DNA from: Bog-532 sp965277615
Lineage (GTDB): Bacteria > Actinomycetota > Actinomycetes > Streptosporangiales > Streptosporangiaceae
DNA length: 64,000 bases
Direction: 5' to 3'
Assembly: GCA_965277615.1 (NCBI GenBank)
Contig: CBDIDG010000006.1
Coordinates: forward strand, 372,001-436,000
The notes under the pieces were generated by a model. It did no database searches, was not told the origin of the DNA, and saw only the letters and a list, made by a program, of their open reading frames with translations. The position numbers and the translations under genes are program-made. Positions 24,144 to 34,350 of this stretch are shown here, piece after piece (within the stretch, counting starts at the first letter, position 1; each line of letters opens with the position of its first letter).

Positions 24144-25103
24144 ATGCGAGTGTTTGTCGCCGGCGGGACGGGTGTCGTCGGGCGCAGCCTGATCCCGATG
24201 CTCACCGCGGCTGGTCATCAGGTGACCGCGACCACCCGGTCGCCGGGTAAGGCGGGCCAGCTGAAGGGGCTCGGCGCCGAGCCCGTCGTCGTCGATGGAC
24301 TGGACCGGGCGGCGACGATTAGGGCCGTCACCGCCGCCCGGCCCGATGTGATCGTGCACCAGCTGACCAGCCTGGCCGGGCAGAGCGATCTCCGGCACTT
24401 CGACCGCACGTTCGCCGTCACCAACCAGCTACGTACTCAGGGCACCGACTATCTGCTGGAGGCGGCTCGCGCCGTCGGCACCAGACGGTTCATCGCCCAG
24501 AGCTTCACCGGCTGGCCCAACCAGCCCGTCGGCGGCCCGGTCAAGACCGAGGACGACCCGTTCGACCCGCATCCGCCGGCCAGCATGACCCAGAGCCTGC
24601 GGGCCATCCAGCACCTCGAGCAGGCTGTCCCGGCGGGAGTACCCGAAGGTCTGGTGCTGCGGTACGGCATCCTGTACGGTCCCGGCGCCAGCGACGACCT
24701 GGCCGGGCCGGTGCAGAAGGGCCGGCTGCCGGTCGTCGGCGGGGGCACCGGCATCTGGTCGTTCACGCACGTCACCGACGCCGCGTCGGCGGCCGCGGCC
24801 GCCGTACTGCGCGGCGCACCCGGCCTGTACAACGCGGTTGACGACGAGCCCGCCCCGGTGGCTGAATGGCTGCCTTACCTGGCCGCCTGCCTGGGCGCGC
24901 GGGCACCGTGGCGGCTGCCCGCCTGGGCCGGTCGGCTGCTGGCCGGAGAGTCGGTGGTGCACCTGATGACGCAGAACCGCGGTTCGTCCAACGCCAAGGC
25001 CCGGCGCGAGCTCGACTGGAAACTGGCCTACCCCAGCTGGCGCCAGGGCTTCGCCTCCGGCCTCGGTCTGCCCGCCTGCACCCCAGCCGCCCAGGCGGCC
25101 TGA
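24144..25103 (+). CDS. NAD-dependent epimerase/dehydratase (COE protein of an ECF41 module)
   Basis: The 319-aa protein starts with 'MRVFVAGGTGVVGRSLIPML', whose GGTGVVG nucleotide-binding loop (residues 7-13) marks an extended short-chain dehydrogenase. 'SFTGWPNQPVGG' and 'YGILYGPGA' follow the NmrA/epimerase pattern. GAGAGGAG precedes the ATG. It lies three bases upstream of an ECF41 sigma factor and behind a matching promoter. ECF41 genes are typically paired with a carboxymuconolactone decarboxylase, oxidoreductase or epimerase (COE) gene, and this is the epimerase type. The substrate is unknown. Confidence 0.88.
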   Translation: MRVFVAGGTGVVGRSLIPMLTAAGHQVTATTRSPGKAGQLKGLGAEPVVVDGLDRAATIRAVTAARPDVIVHQLTSLAGQSDLRHFDRTFAVTNQLRTQGTDYLLEAARAVGTRRFIAQSFTGWPNQPVGGPVKTEDDPFDPHPPASMTQSLRAIQHLEQAVPAGVPEGLVLRYGILYGPGASDDLAGPVQKGRLPVVGGGTGIWSFTHVTDAASAAAAAVLRGAPGLYNAVDDEPAPVAEWLPYLAACLGARAPWRLPAWAGRLLAGESVVHLMTQNRGSSNAKARRELDWKLAYPSWRQGFASGLGLPACTPAAQAA

Positions 25104-25106
25104 GTC

Positions 25107-25985
25107 GTGGACCTCGACCTCGACCTCGACCTCGACGGGCTGCGGCCGCTGATGTTCTCGATCGCCTACCGGATGACCGGCAGCGTCGGCGACGCCGAGG
25201 ACATCGTGCAGGAGGCGGTGATCCGGACCTACCGGGCGGCCAGCCAGGGGACCCTGGTCGAATCGCCCAAGGCGTACGTCACCACCACCACGACCCGGCT
25301 GGCCATCGACCACCTGCGCTCGGCCCGGGTACGCCGGGAGTCCTACGTGGGCACCTGGCTGCCCGAGCCGCTGGTGACGGACCCCGCGCCCGGGCCGGCC
25401 GAGCGGGCCGAGACGTCCGACTCGCTATCGCTGGCGTTCCTGGTCCTGCTGGAGAGCCTGTCCCCGGTGGAGCGGGCGGTGTTCCTGCTCCGCGAGGTGT
25501 TCGGCTACGGCTACGCCGAGATCGCTGAGGCCGTGGGCAAGTCCGAGCCGAACTGCCGCCAGATCTTCACCCGGGCCCGGCGGCACATCGACGAGGGCCG
25601 CCCCCGGTTCGAGGCCTCCCGGCAGGAAGGGACCGAGCTGACCGACCGGTTCCTGGCCGCGGTGAGCGGCGGCGACCTGGAGGGGTTCATCGAGAAGCTG
25701 GCCCCGGACGTCGTGATGTACGGCGACGGTGGCGGCAAGGCACCCGCGGCCCGCACCCCGATCCACGGCCGTGAGCAGGTCGCCCGGCTGCTGCGCGGAC
25801 TGGTCCGGCAGTTCCCGCGCTGGGCCGCGGAGATCCGGCCCTCGCGAGTCAACGGGCAGCCCGGGGTCCTGGCCTATGACCACGACGGGAACCTGGTCGG
25901 CGTGATGGCTTTCGACATCCTGGACGGTCAGGTGCAGGCGATCAGGTCGGTGATCAACCCGGACAAGCTCCGGCACCTGACGTGA
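25107..25985 (+). CDS. sigJ: ECF41-group RNA polymerase sigma factor (SigJ-type, SnoaL-like C-terminal domain)
   Basis: The 292-aa protein has sigma region 2 (YRMTGSVGDAEDIVQEAVIR), region 4 ending in 'RQIFTRARRHI', and a C-terminal SnoaL/NTF2-like extension. The three ECF41 hallmarks are present: WLPEP (84-88) in the linker, DGGGK (207-211) and NPDKL (284-288). In ECF41 proteins the extension tunes activity in place of an anti-sigma factor, and no anti-sigma gene is seen here. The GTG start is three bases after the epimerase stop. Residues 2-10 are an unusual Asp-Leu repeat from a hexanucleotide run. Confidence 0.93.
   Translation: MDLDLDLDLDGLRPLMFSIAYRMTGSVGDAEDIVQEAVIRTYRAASQGTLVESPKAYVTTTTTRLAIDHLRSARVRRESYVGTWLPEPLVTDPAPGPAERAETSDSLSLAFLVLLESLSPVERAVFLLREVFGYGYAEIAEAVGKSEPNCRQIFTRARRHIDEGRPRFEASRQEGTELTDRFLAAVSGGDLEGFIEKLAPDVVMYGDGGGKAPAARTPIHGREQVARLLRGLVRQFPRWAAEIRPSRVNGQPGVLAYDHDGNLVGVMAFDILDGQVQAIRSVINPDKLRHLT
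25110..25136 (+). repeat. GACCTC hexanucleotide repeat at the sigma-factor start
   Basis: Four GACCTC units followed by GAC encode DLDLDLDLD right after the start codon. Copy-number change would keep the frame and alter only the N-terminal tail. Confidence 0.7.
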
Positions 25986-26005
25986 CGCAGACGGGACGGG
26001 CAAAA

Positions 26006-26011
26006 TAACCT
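26006..26011 (+). promoter_or_regulatory. Candidate -10 element of a leaderless dioxygenase transcript
   Basis: TAACCT is followed by six bases and the ATG at 26018, and no ribosome binding site is visible. Confidence 0.5.
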
Positions 26012-26017
26012 CAGGAC

Positions 26018-26887
26018 ATGGCCACCGATTTCACCGAAGAAGGCGCCGCGGACGCGGTCATCGAGAGCTTCGCCGACACGCCGGACGAGCGGCTGCGGAC
26101 CATCTTGAACAGCTTGGTCCGGCACCTGCACGCAGCCGTGCGCGAGGTCGAACCCAGCCTGGCCGAGTGGGAGCAGGCGATCGACTTCCTCACCGCGACC
26201 GGCCAGAAGTGCACCGACGTCCGGCAGGAGTTCATCCTGCTGTCCGACGTCCTGGGCATCTCGATGCTGGTCGAGACGATCAGCGAGCGCGGTGCGGTCG
26301 GGGCCACCCAGTCCACCGTGCTGGGTCCGTTCCACATGACCAGCTCGCCTGAGCGAGAGCTCGGCGCCAATATCGACCTGGTCGGCGAGAGTCAGCCCTG
26401 CGTGGTCATCGGCCGGGTGGTGGCTACGGACGGCACCCCGCTGCCGGGCGCGACCCTCGATGTGTGGCAGGCCAACGACCACGGCGCCTACGACGTGCAG
26501 GAGCCGGACCAGCAGCCCGACGGTAACGGCCGCGGCCTGTTCACCACGGACGCCGAAGGCCGGTTCTGGTTCCGCACGATCGTGCCCAGCTACTACCCGA
26601 TCCCGACCGACGGCCCGGTCGGGGAGCTGCTGGCCGCCACCCGGCGCCACCCCTACCGCCCGGCGCACATCCACTTCATCGCGGCCGCGGACGGCTACCG
26701 GACGCTGACCACGCACATCTTCGTGGGAGACAGCGAGTACATCGAATCCGACGCGGTGTTCGCGGTCAAGAAGAGCCTGATCACCGAGTTCGTCGAGGTG
26801 GACGACCCGGAGCAGGCCGGGCGGTACCAGGTCAGCAACCCGTTCCGCCTGGCCGACGTCCAGATCGCCCTGTCGAAGGACCGATGA
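26018..26887 (+). CDS. Intradiol ring-cleavage dioxygenase (hydroxyquinol/catechol 1,2-dioxygenase type)
   Basis: The 289-aa protein has an N-terminal helical dimerisation domain of about 100 residues ('AVREVEPSLAEWEQAIDFLTATGQ') and the intradiol beta-sandwich. 'GRVVATDGTPLPGATLDVWQANDHGAYD' supplies one Tyr ligand region, 'TIVPSYYPIPTDGPVG' the second, and 'RPAHIHF' the two His ligands of the non-heme Fe(III) (about residues 215-222). It opens catechol- or hydroxyquinol-type rings to muconates or maleylacetate. The layout is closest to the hydroxyquinol group. No maleylacetate reductase is nearby. Confidence 0.85.
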   Translation: MATDFTEEGAADAVIESFADTPDERLRTILNSLVRHLHAAVREVEPSLAEWEQAIDFLTATGQKCTDVRQEFILLSDVLGISMLVETISERGAVGATQSTVLGPFHMTSSPERELGANIDLVGESQPCVVIGRVVATDGTPLPGATLDVWQANDHGAYDVQEPDQQPDGNGRGLFTTDAEGRFWFRTIVPSYYPIPTDGPVGELLAATRRHPYRPAHIHFIAAADGYRTLTTHIFVGDSEYIESDAVFAVKKSLITEFVEVDDPEQAGRYQVSNPFRLADVQIALSKDR

Positions 26888-26924
26888 CACAGGCGAAGGA
26901 CCGATGACCCAGGCGAAGGACTGA
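26884..26924 (+). repeat. Tandem stop-start duplication after the dioxygenase gene
   Basis: The 20-base end of the dioxygenase gene is duplicated. This yields ATGA-overlapped mini-ORFs MTQAKDR (26884-26907) and MTQAKD (26904-26924), each preceded by AAGGA at good spacing. They may be real tiny leader ORFs before the permease or just a slippage scar. Confidence 0.55.
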
Positions 26925-27026
26925 CCGTTTTACCAGGCCAGGTCCGCCCGGTTGACGGTGGTGGCTACGGGACGGACGCTGTGGGTCACGGTGTGTTCCC
27001 GTTACCCGCAGCAGGGAGGCGCTTAC

Positions 27027-28580
27027 ATGGTGACGTCGCCGGTCGCTGACGAAGTCCACCACCCCGACGGCCGAGTCACTCTGGCTACCAACGAAGAAAT
27101 CGCGGACAGCGGATACGCCAACGGTGACCTGGCTCCCTTGCCACTGGCCCGCCGGACCTGGACGACCTACAACTACGCGGCGCTGTGGGTGGGGATGTCC
27201 CACAACATCCCCACCTACCTGCTCGCCTCCGGCCTGATCGCGGTGGGCATGAACTGGGTCCAGGCCGTCATCACGATCGCGGCCGCCAACCTCATCGTGC
27301 TGGTCCCGATGCTGCTCAACAGCCACGCCGGAACCAAGTACGGGATCCCGTACCCGGTGTTCGCGCGGGCCTCGTTCGGGCTGCGCGGGGCCAACCTGCC
27401 CGCCATCTTGCGCGCGCTGATCGCCTGCGCCTGGTTCGGCATCCAGACCTGGATCGGCGGGGAGGGCTTCTACACGCTGATCGGCGCGGTCGCCGGGCAC
27501 GGCTGGACCGCGGCCAGCCCGGCCTGGGGTGGTTACCCGTGGACCCAGTGGCTGTCGTTTGGCATCTTCTGGGTGCTGGAGATGGCCATCATCGTGCGCG
27601 GCATGGACACGCTGCGCCGGTTCGAGAACTGGGCCGCCCCGCTGGTCCTGGTGGCCACGGTCGCGCTGCTCATCTACATCGTGATGAAGGCGCACGGCTT
27701 TGGCGCGGTGCTGTCTCAGCCGCCCAAGCTGGGCTGGGGGAGCAGTTTCTGGCCGGTGTTCTTCCCCTCGCTGATGGCTATGATCGCCTTCTGGTCCACG
27801 ATGTCGCTGAACATGCCGGACTTCACCCGGTTCAGCCGCGGCCAGAAGCAGCAGGTGGTCGGCCAGGTACTCGGCCTGCCCACCACGATGACGTTCTTCT
27901 CGCTGCTGGCGGTGTTCATCACCGCGGCATCGGAGAAGATCTACGGCGCCCCGATCTGGGACCCGATCCAGCTCACCGGCAAGTTCAGTAACCCCGTAGT
28001 CGTGGCCTTCGCGCTGTTCACGATCATCGTGGCCACGCTGAGCGTCAACGTGGCGGCCAACACCGTCAGCCCCTCCTACGATTTCTCCAACCTGCTGCCC
28101 AAACTGGTCAGTTTCCGTACCGGTGGACTGATCACCGGGGTGATCGGCGTCCTCATCCAGCCGTGGCGGCTGCTGACCAACCCGCACGTCTACATCTACG
28201 TCTGGCTCGGCTTCTACGGCGGCCTGCTCGGCGCGGTCGCGGGTGTGCTGATCGCGGATTACTGGCTGATCCGCAACACGGAACTGCGGCTGGTCGACCT
28301 CTATCGTCCGCACGGCCTGTACTGGTACAACGGTGGCTGGAACTGGCGCGCGGTGGTCGCGTTGGTGGTCGGGGCGCTGCTGGCCGTGGGCGGGGCCTGG
28401 TCCGCTCCGGGGGAGGGACCCTTCCCCGAAACCGGCCTGATCCCGGTCCTGAAACCGCTCTACAACTACAACTGGGTGGTCGGGTTCGCGGTGGCCATCA
28501 TTCTCTACTGGGGGCTGACGATGATTTCGGTACGGCGGGCGCCAGGTCGTCACGCCTCATACGCCGGGCAGCGAGGCTGA
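27027..28580 (+). CDS. NCS1-family nucleobase/hydantoin:cation symporter
   Basis: The 517-aa protein has about 12 membrane helices and the NCS1 pattern: 'TTYNYAALWVGMSHNIPTYL' at the first helix, 'NLIVLVPMLLNSHAGTKYGIPYPVFARASFG', 'RALIACAWFGIQTWIGG', and 'SLNMPDFTRFSR' after the sixth helix. Members carry cytosine, uracil, allantoin or hydantoins with Na+ or H+. The ATG at 27027 has GGGAGG seven bases upstream; an upstream in-frame start would add 25 unlikely residues. The following pyrimidine/hydantoin catabolic genes suggest uracil, thymine or a hydantoin as cargo. Confidence 0.88.
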   Translation: MVTSPVADEVHHPDGRVTLATNEEIADSGYANGDLAPLPLARRTWTTYNYAALWVGMSHNIPTYLLASGLIAVGMNWVQAVITIAAANLIVLVPMLLNSHAGTKYGIPYPVFARASFGLRGANLPAILRALIACAWFGIQTWIGGEGFYTLIGAVAGHGWTAASPAWGGYPWTQWLSFGIFWVLEMAIIVRGMDTLRRFENWAAPLVLVATVALLIYIVMKAHGFGAVLSQPPKLGWGSSFWPVFFPSLMAMIAFWSTMSLNMPDFTRFSRGQKQQVVGQVLGLPTTMTFFSLLAVFITAASEKIYGAPIWDPIQLTGKFSNPVVVAFALFTIIVATLSVNVAANTVSPSYDFSNLLPKLVSFRTGGLITGVIGVLIQPWRLLTNPHVYIYVWLGFYGGLLGAVAGVLIADYWLIRNTELRLVDLYRPHGLYWYNGGWNWRAVVALVVGALLAVGGAWSAPGEGPFPETGLIPVLKPLYNYNWVVGFAVAIILYWGLTMISVRRAPGRHASYAGQRG

Positions 28581-28607
28581 CCGCTGACCTCTGAACCGCC
28601 CGACGCG

Positions 28608-30377
28608 ATGGGCCAGTTGCGATCCAGCGTCCAGGCCTGGATCGCAGCTGACCCGGATCCGGGGGACCGGGCCGAGCTGGCCGCCCTGCTCCGGGCCGGT
28701 GACACCGCTGCGCTGGAGAGCCGGTTCGGCGAGCCATTGACCTTCGGCACGGCTGGGATCCGCGGGCCACTCGGCGCGGGCCCCGCCCGCATGAACCGGG
28801 CCACCGTACGCCGGGTCGCGGCCGGGCTGGCCCGCTACCTCAGCCAGGCCGTGCCCGATGCCGCGCAGCAGCCGGTGGTGATCGGCTTCGACGCCCGCCG
28901 CGGCTCGCGGGAGTTCGCCGACGAGGCCGCGGCCGTACTGACCGGTGCCGGGCGTCCGGTGCTCCGGCTGCCCGGCCCGGTGCCCACCCCCGTGCTGGCC
29001 TTCGCCGTCCGGCAGCTGCACGCGGTGGCCGGGGTGATGGTCACCGCCAGCCACAATCCCCGGGAGGACAACGGGGTCAAGGTCTACTGGACCGACGGCG
29101 CGCAGATCGTGCCGCCCGTCGACACCGGCATCGCGGCGGCCGCCGCGGCCGCGGGCCCGCTGCTGGACCTGCCGCTCGGCCCGCCCGGCGAGGCCCTGGG
29201 GGACGAGGTCACCCAGGCCTACCTGGACGCGATCACGGCCGCGGTGCCGCCCGGCGGCGAACGCGAGCGGACCGAACTGCGGATCGCCTACACCCCCCTG
29301 CACGGCGTGGGCCTGGCCACCGCCCTGCGGGCGTTCGCTCAGGCCGGCTTCGCCGAGCCCGCCGTGGTGGCCGAGCAGGCCGAACCCGACGGCGCGTTCC
29401 CGACCCTGCCCAAGCCCAACCCGGAAGAGCCCGGCGCCCTCGACCTGCTGCTGGCCGAGGCCACCCGCACCGGGGCGGACCTGGCCCTGGCCAACGACCC
29501 GGACGCGGACCGGCTGGCCGTGGCCCTCCCTGACCCGGCGGCCCAATCCGACCCGGGAGCGCCGTCCGGCTGGCGGGTCCTGACCGGAGATGAAATCGGC
29601 GCCCTCCTCGGCGACCACCTGCTGCGGCACGCCGCCGACCCAGCCCGGCGGCTGCTGGTCGCCACGATCGTCTCGGCCGGCCTGCTCGGTGAGCTGGCCG
29701 CCGCGGCCGGCGCCGCGTACGCCGAGACGCTGACCGGCTTCAAGTGGATCATGCGGGCCGCCGACGACCCGGCGGTACCACCCGGCCATCGGTTCCTGTT
29801 CGGCTACGAGGAGGCGCTGGGCTACGCGGTCAGCGACGTGGTGCGGGACAAGGACGGCATGTCCGCGGCGCTGGTGCTGGCAGCCGCGGCGGCGCAGGCC
29901 CGGAGCCACGGCCAGACGCTGACCGGGGTGCTGGACGACATCGCCCGGCGGTTCGGCCTGTACGCGACCAGCCAGTTCTCGGTCGACCTGTCCAGTGGCC
30001 CGGGCGCCCGCCCGGAGGCCGATGAAGGGGCCGGCGCCGCGCTGCTGGCCGCGGCCCGCAACGCGCCGCCGCTGTCGCTGCTGGGCCAGCCGCTGGAGGC
30101 CGTGGATGATCTCGGGCTGGGGTTGCGATCCCATGCCGACGGGACCAAGGACCCGCTGACGCTACCCCGGTCCGACGCGATCATCTGGCGGGCGGCCGCT
30201 AGGACCAGGGTGGCTATCCGGCCGAGCGGCACCGAGCCTAAGGTGAAGATCTACTTGCAGGTAGTGCTGCCCGTCACGGACCAGGACGACCTGGGCCCGG
30301 CGGGCCCGCTCCGGGCTCAGGCGGCCCGGCGGCTGGCTGACCTGCGTCAGGAAGTATCGGAGGTGCTGCACCTGTGA
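28608..30377 (+). CDS. Phosphohexo-/phosphopentomutase (alpha-D-phosphohexomutase superfamily)
   Basis: The protein of 589 aa has all four domains of the superfamily. 'TASHNPREDNGVKVY' contains the phosphoserine (Ser about 148), 'LANDPDADRLAVA' is the Mg loop, 'GYEEALGY' binds the sugar, and 'RPSGTEPKVKIY' is the phosphate-binding loop near the C terminus. Related mycobacterial genes (PmmB-type) sit with nucleoside-catabolic genes. The start of deoC overlaps its stop by four bases, so a phosphopentomutase-like role, moving phosphate from C1 to C5 of (deoxy)ribose to feed DeoC, is more likely than mannose metabolism. That preference is inference from context. Confidence 0.85.
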   Translation: MGQLRSSVQAWIAADPDPGDRAELAALLRAGDTAALESRFGEPLTFGTAGIRGPLGAGPARMNRATVRRVAAGLARYLSQAVPDAAQQPVVIGFDARRGSREFADEAAAVLTGAGRPVLRLPGPVPTPVLAFAVRQLHAVAGVMVTASHNPREDNGVKVYWTDGAQIVPPVDTGIAAAAAAAGPLLDLPLGPPGEALGDEVTQAYLDAITAAVPPGGERERTELRIAYTPLHGVGLATALRAFAQAGFAEPAVVAEQAEPDGAFPTLPKPNPEEPGALDLLLAEATRTGADLALANDPDADRLAVALPDPAAQSDPGAPSGWRVLTGDEIGALLGDHLLRHAADPARRLLVATIVSAGLLGELAAAAGAAYAETLTGFKWIMRAADDPAVPPGHRFLFGYEEALGYAVSDVVRDKDGMSAALVLAAAAAQARSHGQTLTGVLDDIARRFGLYATSQFSVDLSSGPGARPEADEGAGAALLAAARNAPPLSLLGQPLEAVDDLGLGLRSHADGTKDPLTLPRSDAIIWRAAARTRVAIRPSGTEPKVKIYLQVVLPVTDQDDLGPAGPLRAQAARRLADLRQEVSEVLHL

Positions 30378-31051
30378 CCGAGTCCCTGACTCGCCGCCAG
30401 CTGGCCGAGATGATCGACCACACCCTGCTGGCCCCCGAGGCGACCGACAAGGACATCGCCGCGCTGTGCGCCGAGGCCCGCCAGCTCGGCGTGTACGCGG
30501 TCTGCGTGTCACCCACGCTGGTCACCACCGCGGCTCGGGAGCTCCCTGGCCAGGAGATCAGGGTGGCCGCCGTAGCCGGGTTCCCATCCGGGGCCCACAG
30601 CGCCGGGCTGAAGGCCCAGGAGGCCGGCATCGCCGCCGCCACTGGGGCGCACGAGGTGGACATGGTCATCAACCTCGGGCTGGCCAAGGAAGGCCGGTGG
30701 AAGGACGTGGAACAGGAGATCGCCGCCGTCCGCGGCGAGATCCCCAGCCCTACCGTGCTGAAGGTCATCATCGAGTCGGCCGTGCTGGACGACGAGTCGA
30801 TCGTGGCGGCGTGCCAGGCGGCCGAGAGCGCCGGAGCCGATTTCGTCAAGACGTCGACCGGTTTCCACCCCGCGGGCGGGGCTACCACCGCCGCGGTCGC
30901 GCTGATGGCCCGGACGGTCGGGCCCCGCTTGGGCGTAAAGGCCTCGGGCGGTATCCGCTCGGCCGCCGACGCGCTGGCCATGGTCGGGGCGGGCGCCACC
31001 CGGCTCGGCCTGTCCCGTAGCGCCGCGATCCTCGCCGAGCTGCCCAGCTAA
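30374..31051 (+). CDS. deoC: Deoxyribose-phosphate aldolase
   Basis: The 225-aa TIM-barrel protein has the DeoC motifs 'MIDHTLLAPEATD', 'VSPTLV', 'AAVAGFPSGAHS', 'EVDMVINLGLAKEGRW', 'LKVIIESAVL', 'DFVKTSTGFHPAGGAT' with the Schiff-base Lys, and 'VKASGGIRSAADA'. It splits 2-deoxyribose 5-phosphate into glyceraldehyde 3-phosphate and acetaldehyde. Its GTG start overlaps the mutase stop (GTGA). Together with the mutase, and adenosine deaminase elsewhere in the window, it completes deoxynucleoside sugar breakdown apart from a phosphorylase, which is not seen here. Confidence 0.93.
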   Translation: MTESLTRRQLAEMIDHTLLAPEATDKDIAALCAEARQLGVYAVCVSPTLVTTAARELPGQEIRVAAVAGFPSGAHSAGLKAQEAGIAAATGAHEVDMVINLGLAKEGRWKDVEQEIAAVRGEIPSPTVLKVIIESAVLDDESIVAACQAAESAGADFVKTSTGFHPAGGATTAAVALMARTVGPRLGVKASGGIRSAADALAMVGAGATRLGLSRSAAILAELPS

Positions 31052-31076
31052 GACAGCTAAGACCGAAGGAGCTGCC

Positions 31077-31916
31077 ATGACCACTGTCCGCGCCGCGCTG
31101 ATCCAGCAGAAGTGGACCGGCGACAAAGAATCCATGATTAAAAATGCTGTTCTCGCCCTGCGTGAGGCAGCCAGCCAGGGGGCCCAGGTGGCCTGCCTGC
31201 AGGAGCTGTTTTACGGCCCGTACTTCTGTCAGGTGCAGGATCCGCAGTGGTACGGCTGGACCGAGGAAGTGCCCGGCGGCCCCACCGTCAGCCTCATGCA
31301 GGACCTGGCCCGCGAGCTGAACCTGGTTCTCGTCGTGCCGGTGTACGAGGTCGAGCAGGAGGGCCTCTACTACAACACCGCGGCGGTCATCGACGCCGAC
31401 GGCAGCTACCTCGGCAAGCACCGCAAAAACCACATTCCGCAGGTCAACGGGTTCTGGGAGAAGTACTACTTCCGGCCGGGCAACCTGGGCTACCCGGTGT
31501 TCGACACCGCGGTGGGCAAGATCGGCGTCTACATCTGCTACGAGCGGCACTTCCCCGAGGGCTGGCGTGCCCTCGGCCTGGGCGGGGCGAAGATCGTGTT
31601 CAACCCGTCCGCCACCAGCCGCGGCCTGTCCGAGTACCTGTGGAAGCTGGAGCAGACTTCGGCCGCCGTGGCCAACGAGTACTACGTCGGCACGATCAAC
31701 CGGGTCGGCGTCGAACCGCTCGGCGACGACGACTTCTACGGCCAGTCCTACTTCGCTGACCCACGCGGCCAGATCATGGGCGGCACCGCCTCGGACAACG
31801 CCGACGAGGTGCTGGTCCGCGACCTGGACATGGACCTGCTGGAAGAGGTCCGTCACCAGTGGCAGTTCTACCGGGACCGGCGGCCGGACTCTTACGGCCA
31901 GCTGGTCGAGCCGTAA
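31077..31916 (+). CDS. Beta-ureidopropionase / N-carbamoyl-beta-alanine amidohydrolase (nitrilase superfamily)
   Basis: The 279-aa protein has the nitrilase triad: Glu43 in 'CLQELFYGPYF', Lys117 in 'GKHRKNHIPQ' and Cys154 in 'GVYICYERHFPEGWR'. The Cys context with 'RHFPEGWR' is typical of beta-ureidopropionases, which hydrolyse N-carbamoyl-beta-alanine to beta-alanine, CO2 and ammonia, the last step of reductive uracil breakdown. Carbamoyl-amino-acid hydrolysis from hydantoins is an alternative. AAGGAG precedes the ATG. The gene lies 25 bases after deoC and 10 before dihydropyrimidinase, in one operon. Confidence 0.9.
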   Translation: MTTVRAALIQQKWTGDKESMIKNAVLALREAASQGAQVACLQELFYGPYFCQVQDPQWYGWTEEVPGGPTVSLMQDLARELNLVLVVPVYEVEQEGLYYNTAAVIDADGSYLGKHRKNHIPQVNGFWEKYYFRPGNLGYPVFDTAVGKIGVYICYERHFPEGWRALGLGGAKIVFNPSATSRGLSEYLWKLEQTSAAVANEYYVGTINRVGVEPLGDDDFYGQSYFADPRGQIMGGTASDNADEVLVRDLDMDLLEEVRHQWQFYRDRRPDSYGQLVEP

Positions 31917-31926
31917 AGGGGCGCCG

Positions 31927-33324
<1,398 letters not shown>

Positions 33325-33333
33325 AGGGGGAAA

Positions 33334-34329
33334 ATGGACATCGGACTGGTCCTCCAGAACGACCCGCCGGCCCAGCGCGTCATCGACCTGGCCCGGCGGG
33401 CCGACGCGGGTGGCTACAGCCACCTCTGGACGTTCGACTCACACGTGCTGTGGCAGGAGCCGTTCGTCATCTACGCCCAGATCCTCGCGCAGACCTCGAA
33501 CGTCAAGGTCGGCCCGTTCGTGACCAACCCGCTGACCCGCGATCCGTCGGTCACCGCCTCGCTGTTCGCCACGCTGAACGACCAGTTCGGCCCGCGCACG
33601 GTGTGCGGCATCGGCCGGGGTGACTCGGCCCTGCGCGTGCTGGGCCGCAAGCCGGCCTCGCTGGCTACCTTGTCGCACGCCATGCGGGTCATCCGGGACC
33701 TGGCCGAGGGCCGCGAGGTGGACTACGACGGCACCCCGGTCCGTATCCCCTGGGTCCGTAACGGCAAGCTGGAGATCTGGATGGCAGGCTACGGTCCCAA
33801 GGCGCTCAAGCTGTGCGGCGAGGAAGCCGACGGCTTCATCCTGCAGTGCGCCGACCCGGACATCGCCCGCTGGACGATCGGCACCGTGCGGGCCGCGGCC
33901 GCGGCGGCGGGCCGGGACCCGGCCGACGTCACCGTCTGTGTCGCCGCGCCCGCCTACGTGGGGACCGACCTGACCCACATGCGCGACCAGAGCCGCTGGT
34001 TCGGCGGCATGGTCGGCAACCACGTCGCCGACCTGGTGGGCCGCTACGGCGGCTCGGGGGAGACGATCCCGCGGGCGCTGACCGACTACATCAAGGCCCG
34101 CGAGGGCTACGACTACTCCCACCACGGCAAGGCGGACAACCCCACCACCGACTTCGTGCCCGACGAGGTGGTGGACCGGTTCTGCCTGCTCGGGCCGGTG
34201 GAGGCGCACCTGGACCGGCTGGCCGAGCTGCGCGAGATCGGCGCGGACAACTTCAGCGTCTACCTCATGCACGACGACGCCGACGCCACCCTGGACGCCT
34301 ACGCCCAGCACATCATCGGCACGGCGTAG
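33334..34329 (+). CDS. LLM class F420/flavin-dependent oxidoreductase (TIGR03842-like)
   Basis: The 331-aa protein is a bacterial-luciferase-like TIM barrel: 'MDIGLVLQNDPPAQRVIDLARRAD', 'TFDSHVLWQEPFVI', 'GPFVTNPLTRDPSVTASLFATL', 'GIGRGDSALRVLGRKPA' and 'EIWMAGYGPKALKLCGEEADGFI'. It resembles the F420-dependent subgroup that repeatedly neighbours dihydropyrimidinase genes. The gene follows hydA by 9 bases with AAAGGGGG upstream. No classical dihydropyrimidine dehydrogenase (PydA/PreA) appears in the operon, so this enzyme could supply the missing redox step between uracil and dihydrouracil. That role is a hypothesis. Confidence 0.88.
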   Translation: MDIGLVLQNDPPAQRVIDLARRADAGGYSHLWTFDSHVLWQEPFVIYAQILAQTSNVKVGPFVTNPLTRDPSVTASLFATLNDQFGPRTVCGIGRGDSALRVLGRKPASLATLSHAMRVIRDLAEGREVDYDGTPVRIPWVRNGKLEIWMAGYGPKALKLCGEEADGFILQCADPDIARWTIGTVRAAAAAAGRDPADVTVCVAAPAYVGTDLTHMRDQSRWFGGMVGNHVADLVGRYGGSGETIPRALTDYIKAREGYDYSHHGKADNPTTDFVPDEVVDRFCLLGPVEAHLDRLAELREIGADNFSVYLMHDDADATLDAYAQHIIGTA

Positions 34330-34350
34330 GCGGCATCGATTGGCCTGGAC

